Source of the DNA: Turritopsis dohrnii | Taxonomy: Eukaryota; Cnidaria; Hydrozoa; Anthoathecata; Oceaniidae | Reading direction: 5' to 3' | Assembly: GCA_027922465.2 (NCBI GenBank) | Contig: BQMF02000195.1 | Coordinates: 558,001 to 622,000, forward strand | DNA length: 64,000 nucleotides | Part shown: positions 56,641-64,000 of the stretch, piece after piece | How the letters are laid out: each line of letters begins with the position of its first letter | Numbering within the stretch: position 1 is the first letter of the stretch | The notes under the pieces: generated by a model | Databases searched by the model: none | Seen by the model: only the letters and a program-made list of their open reading frames with translations | What the model was told of the DNA's origin: nothing | Program-made: the position numbers and the translations under genes

Positions 56641-56883
56641 GTAATGTACGAGGAAGAATTAACAAATCTATTTTGTTCTCTTTCTTCGAGTAAAAGTATT
56701 GAAATCTCATTTTTTCTTGATTTTCTAATTAGTGCCGCGTTTGAAGGTGCAGTGCTTATTAGAGGGCAGCGCTTATTTCGATACTCAAAATTTAGGTGCG
56801 CCGCTTATTAGAGGGTGGCGCTTATTGGAGGAAATAGAGTTTTGTTTTCGGTACCTTGTATTCTTTGAACAAATCCAGGTTCA
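55817..56883 (+). repeat. Three tandem copies of a ~345-base unit
   Basis: Units 55817-56167, 56168-56511 and 56512-56883. Units 1 and 2 are almost identical apart from an 8-base insertion in unit 1. Unit 3 has a G6 to G34 expansion and a few substitutions. Each unit contains several GCGCTTATTRGAGG words and a 60-codon open frame that is not convincingly coding. Confidence 0.95.
56604..56637 (+). repeat. 34-base G homopolymer
   Basis: The equivalent position in the other two units has six Gs. It may be a real slippage expansion or an assembly/base-calling artefact. Confidence 0.9.
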
Positions 56884-57690
56884 ATCGGACAATTTGATAT
56901 CAATTATCAAAAAATAAGGTCTGGGTAACTTTTTTTTCGTCACTCGATGGCAGAGGCGGATCGAGAATTTTGGGACACCTAGTCAAAAAATATCGGAACA
57001 TTCATGTTTCCCGATTGATAACCGGATTTCCCGAAAAATGTCGTAGCGCTTCTCGACAAAGTTTGTTGCCTAAACCTTACAATTCTTGTTGGGCTGCTGG
57101 CATTAGACATTTATGAGACTTTTCACGGGGTATTAAGGTGATCAGAAAAAAGAAGTTATTTTTTTATTAGTCTGATGTCCATGCAAAACAGAATATTTAT
57201 TCACTTAGCCTACTGACTTAACTACATTGAAAACACCATGATGTTTGTTACATACACATCAATCACTCATAGTCACTGTTTCTGCCAATATCAGGCTTCA
57301 TCAGCATGCCTAGGTTCGCATATGGAACCAGACATGGACAGCAACATAGCACATTGATTTACACATTTAGGCAAAAAGAAATAACATGTCTAAAGCGAAT
57401 TAAACAAAGTTAAAAAAAATTATATACATGTGTTAAAACTAAAATGATATACCCTTCATATTATATACAACATTTAAGAAAGTCATTTGATAAATGAGCT
57501 TTTATGAAAGCTAACACTTTATGGAAAACCACCACACATCCATCGCACACATCCTACCACGCATTTGATAAAAACATTGACATAGTGTTGAAATTCAAAT
57601 AAAAATGAGTAATGAATAACTTCGAATCCATAGATACAAAAGAAAATAAGAAAAGCTAAAATTAAAGAAACACAAGTAATCTTTTTTCTG

Positions 57691-57970
57691 GTGATTAATT
57701 CAAATAAATTTCATCTTCCTTATCAAGTTTATCAGAACATAAATAAAAAAAGTCCATCTTTTGGCGGAAAACCTGTCAAAGATCTTAGATATTATATGCA
57801 AAAAAACCTTAGTGAATATATATACATGAATGACAAGCCATTTGACCTGTCAGCTGACTTAGTGTTGTGTAAAGCTGTCTTTGATTAAAATCCTTTCACA
57901 CGTAGCTATGTGAATACACAAGATCTTACAAGTAACATTCCAAGGATTCTCAGAGCCATTTTGATACCAT
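57691..57970 (+). pseudogene. Unknown coding remnant within the hAT-like element
   Basis: Frame contains SFGGKPVKDLRYYMQKNLSE, PFDLSADLVLCKAVFD, one stop at about 57886, then NTQDLTSNIPRILRAILIPS. It looks protein-like but is not recognised. A pyrimidine-rich TTTTTTCTGGTGATTAATTC stretch precedes it. Confidence 0.35.
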
Positions 57971-58477
57971 CAAACCCAGTATATTTTAAAATATAACACT
58001 CCCTACAGGAGGTAGAGCATATTAGCCAAACAATGACTGGCCCCTAGCAGAATCAAGACGTCCACATAGAAAAATGGTATATATCTATTATGAGTATAAA
58101 CAGTTTCGCTTTTCGGTGATATTCTTACTTACTTTGTTGAACCATTTGTCTTTCTTTGCTTCTTGACTAGAAGTGTGATAAATGAAATGAGGCGTATTGA
58201 TGAAAAGATTTTTTACCATCTACTGATGCCTTTTCATGATTTTTATTCTAAGAACAGGCACTTGAGCTGGGCCTTGACAGCTTGAAAAAGTAGATTCTTA
58301 CTTTTAAGTGTCATGTTAGGAAATTTATCAGAGAACACAAGGTAAACAAAATCACTTAAAAGCCACTTAAAATTATTTAGCCAATCAATGCAAAAACTAC
58401 GACCATGTATGGTAAATGAATGTTACCATTTGACAAGGCACCACTTCTAGGATTTATGACTTGATTGAATAGAAATT

Positions 58478-59353
58478 TTAAGTTATCGGTGCAACATTCT
58501 GGGAAAACGGTACTAAATGGCCTACAGATGACTGGTGACAACCCAAGAATTGCCATAAAGCTTGACCAAGTCTTGTCATTAGTAAAACTTGAGCCACTTC
58601 TTTAATTAAATCTTCTGCAAGTTTACACGAGTCTAACGCAGAATGTGAAACCAATAAACCCATCAGATTTTTATAATTATAGAAGAAATTATCTTTCCCT
58701 TTTTGAAATGCCTGTGGCTGTGCAAGGGTGCTTAACAACATAATAGGAACTGTTAAGAAATAATTCTAATGTCAAAATTCTTAATGAGTAAACCAAAGAA
58801 TTATTACCTACCAAAGCAAGGGATACAGAACTAAATAAGCAGTTACTTGTCCGCTGGTGGTGATCAAATTATCATACATAATAAAAATAAAGCTAATATC
58901 CTTTTATTTACTTGCACACGTCTTACGTACCATATTGAGTGAAACATTAATCTGATCAGTCATACTTGATGTACCAAACACATTATCAACAATGTCTTTC
59001 ACATTATGAGAAAATAAACAAGCTTATAAACAATTTATATACATGACTCATCACACAATACATATTTGTATTTTATGTCATTTAAAACCGTCAATTGTCT
59101 ACAATTGTAATATTTAATACTTACTGAAGTGTGATGAATTTCTTTTCAGATTGTAAGCGGTCTGGTATAAACTTTTCAGCAGTAAAATCATGAAGAACTA
59201 ATCTCGACTTTAATTTTTCTTCAAAATCCTCTCCAGACGAATTATTGTTTTCAGTTTTTATTCTAAGTCTTCCCTTAATTTTTCAAATACCGACCTAAAC
59301 TTGGTAATGTCGCCGTTACCCATCATTTGCTCTATGAAACTTATGGATGCCAT
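58478..59353 (-). pseudogene. Multi-exon gene remnant within the hAT-like element
   Basis: Reading the minus strand: exon 1 starts MASISFIEQMMGNGDITKFR at 59353 and, after a frameshift near 59258, continues EDFEEKLKSRLVLHDFTAEK to a GTAAGT donor near 59135. Later exon-like blocks are DNVFGTSSMTDQINVSLNM before GTACGT (about 58931), SGQVTAYLVLYPLLW before GTAGGT (about 58810), and a last exon (about 58748-58478) with NFFYNYKNLMGLLVSHSALD, AQVLLMTRLGQALWQFLG and a stop. Splice sites look host-like. Family not recognised; it may be a captured gene or a decayed element-encoded protein. Confidence 0.45.
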
Positions 59354-59434
59354 TTCTTTTGACTGAACAAACGTTTAGGATGATAATACCTTCGGCCGAA
59401 CTCTTTCTTGTGAAATTATTACACAGAGAGGCCT

Positions 59435-59550
59435 TATGGGATGCAAGATAGTCAGAAACAGGGAGTTGTGGGATGCAAGATAGTCAGAAACAGAGAGTTG
59501 TGGGATGCAAGATAGTCAGAAACAGAGAGTTATGGGATGCGAGATAGTCA
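59435..59550 (+). repeat. Minisatellite, 32-base unit, about 3.6 copies
   Basis: GGGATGCAAGATAGTCAGAA plus ACAGAGAGTTGT repeated with few changes, inside the right part of the hAT-like element. Confidence 0.9.
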
Positions 59551-59982
59551 AAATAAACCTTGGGTTCCCTCGGATTCCATTATTTTCACTGTTTGACATG
59601 TACCCTGGGTTTTATATGACTAAGTAAGAACTATAGCCTGGTCCGTAATCACAAAAGGAACAATTGTCCAAGACTGGAGAAAGCGCAGTAGTAGCGACTT
59701 TTACAAAAGCCGCGAGAGAGCGGAAGTGCGTACAAAAAGAAGAAGTACAAACATTTTGAGTTTTTCACCTAGTCACACTGACTAGGTTGACTAAGTCTCG
59801 GTCCGCCTCTGGATGGATCGGAAACAAAAAGTTTTTTAGGTTCAGCCTTGGGTCAATGGCATTGGATCAAAGTAGGCTTTTAAGTACACATTTTTTATAA
59901 TCAATTTTGTAGCTAAAATCTGATAATTCAAAACACTGCACTCGAAAGCTTTGTCTTTTGATTAGATGGTATAACCCTCCCA

Positions 59983-60040
59983 CCCCCCCCCCCCCCCCCC
60001 CCCCACACACACCCCACACCCCCACACCCCCACACCCAGT
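59983..60040 (+). repeat. C-run and CA/CCCCA low-complexity tract
   Basis: 22 Cs (59983-60004), then ACACAC and CCCCACA units. Confidence 0.95.
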
Positions 60041-60526
60041 CACCCCTAAATTCTTTTTCTGAAATCGGGGAAGGTTGGTCTATTCACGCAATCACGCAAC
60101 CAATTTTTGCAATTCACGCATCACTCAAAAGACCAAATTTTAAGCAAACACGCAAAAACTTTTGAATTTTCACGTGTTCACGCAACAAAAAAGCCCATTC
60201 CCGCATTCACTTAAACTGCTGGTGGTCCCTATTATCGCATCTTGGCTCAATAAATTTCTCTATGATTGTTTTCCTTTTTCTTTCTTAGGTGTCAGCACCA
60301 TTGCTCGCTGCTGCCTTCACCCGGTGGAGTACATCATCCAATTTTCTTACTAGAATTAATTGAACTTCAGCCAAAATAGCATAATCAGCAAAAATAGCAT
60401 AATCAGCAAAAATAGCATACTTGCTATAAACAGCATACTTGAATCAGCAAAAAAAGAAAAAACTTAAATATATTGATATTGAAAAATTGTCTCCTTATTT
60501 ATTGTATATTTTCCCTTTGTTAAAAC
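60041..60526. other. Repeat-rich stretch upstream of the 2A ORF
   Basis: CACGCAA words are scattered at 60085-60185. Short tandem AATAGCATAATCAGCAAA-type units lie at 60371-60455. No coding exon is called. Confidence 0.5.
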
Positions 60527-61003
60527 ATGATATCAATCGAAGCGTATCGTATTTCAATTGGGAACTTTAATGGGAATAGGCAATATGATCTCCGTTCAAT
60601 TTACCGCCATCTAATAATCAGTTCCCGGATTTCCAGCGGAGGAATGTCACGATTATTAAAACCTCTCTCCTTTTTAGCAATTGTTTTATGCTCTTCTATC
60701 ATACTTCTTCAATCGGGTGATATAGAATTAAATCCAGGTCCGGTTACAATATTCAAGGTAGTAAAAGCTTCAACTCACCAGGGCAATGCCGTGATTTTTG
60801 GTAGGACTGCAGGCTCCCAATGTATGTTTATGTCCCTTTCGGCAATAGTCTATTCAAAAGTGAAATCCTTATGTTATTGGGCTCAAAATGATCTAGACGC
60901 TATTCTCAAGATCGATAATGATTTATACAGTAACTTTTCTACCATTTCTGTTTATAGTTTCGGGATACGTTTCAGGACCATTCCGACCTCAAGGAGCCAG
61001 TAA
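60527..61003 (+). CDS. 2A-like peptide followed by cysteine-protease-like domain, partial
   Basis: 158-residue frame. A hydrophobic stretch (about 46-62, LSFLAIVLCSSIILLQ) leads directly into SGDIELNPGP (residues 63-72, motif DNA 60719-60742), a full match to the D(V/I)ExNPGP 2A ribosome-skipping consensus. The downstream part reads FKVVKASTHQGN, then TAGSQCMFMSLSAIVYSKVK and NDLDAILKIDNDLY. The GxQC pattern (C99) resembles tegument/USP-type cysteine peptidases that I recall in transposon polyproteins. The C-terminal 20 residues look unrelated, so the frame is probably broken after 60950. Met at 60644 (GGMSRLL) is an alternative start. The 2A call is firm; the protease call is tentative. Confidence 0.6.
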   Translation: MISIEAYRISIGNFNGNRQYDLRSIYRHLIISSRISSGGMSRLLKPLSFLAIVLCSSIILLQSGDIELNPGPVTIFKVVKASTHQGNAVIFGRTAGSQCMFMSLSAIVYSKVKSLCYWAQNDLDAILKIDNDLYSNFSTISVYSFGIRFRTIPTSRSQ

Positions 61004-61618
61004 CATTTACCTCATTAACTAGGCTACATACGCATGCATCCCGAAATAAGTTTTGATATAGGGGATGCGAATCGTCTAAAATACTTTTGTCCGGCGGTTC
61101 CCCCAAATTTGGGGTAACCTCACAACTCACTTAGGCGAGATTGGAGGAAAGACGGGACAAAATTATTTGAGCCGATACGCATCTAGCCTGTACCAAACTC
61201 TTACTTCGCAGAAAGATAACGCATTTCGGGGATTGGGTTGAATCGATTTAGGCCCAGCGGAGGCCTAAAATCAAAGTCCTTAAAGGTCGGTACAAAGGAG
61301 TCATATATTATCCCACTCATTAACATTAAAAGAGCGAAAAAAGCGTTTTTAACGTTTATCATAAGCTTTCTGTTACATATCATCCTTCATCGCTGGGCCT
61401 TCATGCCTCGGGCGTCTTGTTGTACATCTTCATTTCATATAAGTTTAAAGATATTTTTGTGGTACTACGTTCAATTCTAGCCTGTTTAGTATGGACATCA
61501 TTTTTATATCAGTATCAGGTTGATTGTGGCTTAACCATTGTAATTATCTAATGATACATTTTTCTTATGGTTATCAACGTACACAATAATTGATAAAAGT
61601 TTTGCAACTTTGGGGTAA
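61004..61618. other. Stretch downstream of the 2A ORF without a recognisable gene
   Basis: Possibly further remnants of the same mobile element, but no frame with recognisable homology is seen. 61540-61620 is the paralogue of 49890-49985. Confidence 0.45.
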
Positions 61619-61620
61619 TA

Positions 61621-62763
61621 TCCCAGTAAGCACCCGACGTTAAAATGACGGTCAGGATTTGGTCACATTAACGACGCGATCAAAACTGACCAAAGCTGAC
61701 GTTTATTCGACGTCGTGTTATGGTCATAGTTAGTCATTACCATATCTGACGATCATATGACGAAGATGTAAAAATCATAATAATGAACGAAAAGTAACTT
61801 TTGTTGCTATATCTACATTTCGTTCTCATATAATTGCACAAAAATATGTTTCCTACTTCAATAACGGTAAATGAATCGATGACGTCATGTTCACGTTCAA
61901 ACAACGGTCATTAAAACGTCGATATGACGTCGCTCTTTTCATAGGAGTTTGATCATAAAAAAAAAACAAAAAACATAAAATACGTGAAAAGCCAAAGAAG
62001 CGATAGTGAATAAAAGCGCTGCCCTAGGGAAAATAGAATTTAATTCCTTAACACTAAACCCAAACTAAATAAGTGATTTTTGAAAACGTTGGGGAGACGT
62101 CGTAACAACCGTTTCTTCGACGTCCATACAACTTTTCATTTATATTCATTATAATCAAAAAACTAATACGCAGAGCTGCGAAGGAAATTCACAGTAATTG
62201 ATAATTAGTTTATAATTAGTTTTTCACGTATGACTTGCCCTACTTATTTTTCTTTTGTTTCTTGCGTCTTTTGTTTTGTCCCTCGGGAGTCGCAGGGCTT
62301 GTCTTTTTATTCGCATCTTTTCAGTGCATTCGTGTCTTAGCATTCTACCGTATCAAAACAGTCTGAAGAGGCATAGTGATATTTTTGTCTGAAGAGACAT
62401 GTTTATATCTGAAGAGATACTTTGAATGAGATACTTAGATATTTTAATACATTTGTTATAAAGTTAACACTACTGCCACTATAGACTTTTGGTTATACGT
62501 ATTTAATACAGAAATATATTGGCATACATTTATTTAACATTAAAACCAATGCATTTTTTCTGGACTTAAAACGAAAGCAAAATTTAAATTCAAAATAGCA
62601 TTCAAAATTACGTTCCGAACAAGAAATTACATAATATCATGGCCCTTTTATGTCAGATAAACGTCGAAACAAACGTCTCATCGACAATCGAAAATGACCG
62701 TCATATGACGGTCATAGGTGACCGTTATATGACGTTATCCTGACGTCATAATGTTTACTGGGA
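61621..62763. mobile_element. TA-flanked element with TCCCAGTAARCA ends and GACGTCA words
   Basis: TA at 61619-61620 and 62764-62765. Ends TCCCAGTAAGCACCCGACGT and TCCCAGTAAACATTATGACG. The arms are rich in TGACGGTCATATGACG-type words. The empty paralogous site lies at about 49980. It is non-coding. Confidence 0.75.
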
Positions 62764-62765
62764 TA

Positions 62766-64000
62766 TAGTCGCATTTTTGCGAATCTTGCTTTGATTAAAA
62801 AATACGTAACCATGGTTGCAGTTCACACATTTCTTTTATTTGTAGCAATACAAGCCTTATTTACACGTTTTAAAAGGTGTATTAACATTAGTGTGACTTA
62901 GGCCTAAAAAATAGCAAAATGTATCAAATTTTTATGCAGATTTTCAGCTGCACAAGCAGATCTATTTGGTTCGCATATTCCAAGTTAGGCACCGCTACAT
63001 TTAAATTACAAAATGTTTGGGTGAAAGTTTTCTTTTTTAATATATAGCTTGCTGCGTGTACAAATTGGAAAGCTTGAGTGCGGGGGCGTTTTTAGCTAAA
63101 GCTACATTCTGTTTTTTAGGTATAGCAGGTAATTGACGCTTCACAGTAAGATGAAGTTTTTTAAATTTTGCAAAACCTTTTTAAAACCTTTGCATATCTC
63201 TCACCTTGTGCCAAGTGTGTTTTTGCTGAATTATATTTGTAACACACGCACATATAATGACTCAATACTCATGAAGTCTTCATGAAGTCTTCTTAAGCTA
63301 TTGATGAATTAGACATTACTCAATATGAACTGACCAGTTTTTATCCAAGTGAACCTGTCAATTCAAAAGATTTTGACATTGAAGCATTTCAAAATTTTAA
63401 GATGTTCTTCATGAGAATCTTTTTCGCTGTTGTCATAATATATATTCACAAGTTGTTTTACTGTGTATTTCATTATTAAGACAAAGTGACATCCACCATC
63501 AGATGTAATAAATTGCTCTGTTGTATATTACAGAAGGTTTTCGTTATCTGTCAGATCTATATTTTCTTTTGTGGAAGGCTGAACCTCGATACAATCAAGA
63601 TTGAATTTTCTGTTCAATTTTTTACTTTCATCCTCTCTACATTAGTTTCTAAATGGGTCTCCAAAGTAAACCACACCAAAATGATATCGATACAAAAATA
63701 AAATCACACAACACCACCTGAATTTTTGCAAACCCTTCTTTATTATTCACGAGTGTCTTCTCTTATCGCCTTGATAAGGAATAAAATTTCAATCAAATTG
63801 AGAATACCTTCCTTCCCAAAATGTTGCTGAAGTCTTGGAAACATTTAAACAATATCAAGTTTTGCAGAAACGAATTCAACTCGACGAATTATATTTGGTC
63901 TCTACATTGGTTATAATGTGACTATGTAAAAAACTGAATACACGAGACAAAATTTCTTCGGACCACGCTTTATAAAAATTACACAGATTTTGTGTAATTT
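62766..64000. other. Final stretch without a recognisable gene
   Basis: AT-rich. The 71-codon frame at 63486 is hydrophobic and unconvincing. No RNA gene or terminal repeats were identified. Confidence 0.5.

Larger units (their letters stand above)
56951..59811. mobile_element. hAT-like 2.86-kb element carrying gene fragments
   Basis: Ends CAGAGGCGGATCGAGA and (inward from the right) CAGAGGCGGACCGAGA match at 15 of 16 positions and have the hAT form. An 8-bp duplication is not clean. No BED finger or hAT dimerisation motif is seen. Instead two coding remnants lie inside, one on each strand. Confidence 0.65.

Noticed and set aside
55904..56811. The repeated 63-codon ORF in each tandem unit as a gene family
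   Set aside because: It repeats only because the DNA unit repeats, and the third copy reads through the G homopolymer; no coding evidence.
56943..59819. 8-bp target duplication for the hAT-like element
   Set aside because: The flanks CTCGATGG and GATGGATC overlap in composition but do not match as a direct repeat.

Overview
The window looks like animal DNA, most probably from a cnidarian. It is AT-rich. It has spliced genes with GT-AG introns, CCCTAA-type telomere-like repeats, an Apple/EGF/fibrinogen-like secreted gene of the coral skeletal-organic-matrix type, an alpha-kinase of a kind expanded in cnidarians, and many eukaryotic transposable elements. The species cannot be fixed from the sequence alone, and no bacterial or phage genes are seen.

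Only two cellular-type genes read cleanly: a four-exon DDE-integrase-core gene (1579-3519, minus) and a three-exon secreted Apple/EGF/fibrinogen-like gene (13372-14777, plus). The alpha-kinase at 174-1537 has a frameshift and has lost a catalytic aspartate. Most other coding matter is mobile or decayed: a zinc finger/RT/restriction-like-endonuclease retrotransposon with one in-frame stop (18444-21701), an uninterrupted APE-RT LINE of CR1/L2 type (32482-35919), a truncated LINE (26683-28450), a Penelope-like element with inverted arms (42416-43899), Tigger and Mutator-like transposase fragments, and a decayed type I membrane protein gene (28624-32020).

Layout. 0-5 kb: kinase, integrase and Mutator-like block, then a MITE. 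5-17 kb: three paralogous blocks of the secreted gene (pseudogene copy A, intact copy B, residual copy C), each stopping at a Helitron-like 3' end. 8-10.6 kb and 22.4-37.5 kb: two copies of one segmental duplication. Copy 2 carries later insertions (a 2.7-kb Helitron-like element and a LINE), and copy 1 has lost about 8.5 kb. 17-22.5 kb: head-to-tail Helitron-like elements, one split by a retrotransposon. 40-44 kb: retroelement debris and the Penelope-like element. 46-54 kb: Helitron-like copies, an old duplication and nested TA-flanked MITEs. 54-57 kb: tandem repeats with a 34-G run. 57-60 kb: a hAT-ended element carrying gene fragments. 60.5-61 kb: an ORF with a canonical 2A-like motif before a cysteine-protease-like segment. 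61.6-62.8 kb: another TA-flanked element.

Two Helitron-like families recur. Family A starts TCTATATATTAATAG and ends with a GC-rich hairpin plus CTAG before a T. Family B starts TCACACTTTTATTTTAG and has an AT-rich GTAAAA/TTTTAC hairpin near its 3' end. A second recurring group has TA target duplications, termini CCTTRTYGG and arms built from repeated short words; two of its members carry coding fragments. Several insertions are dated relative to each other by nesting or by paralogous empty sites inside the window.
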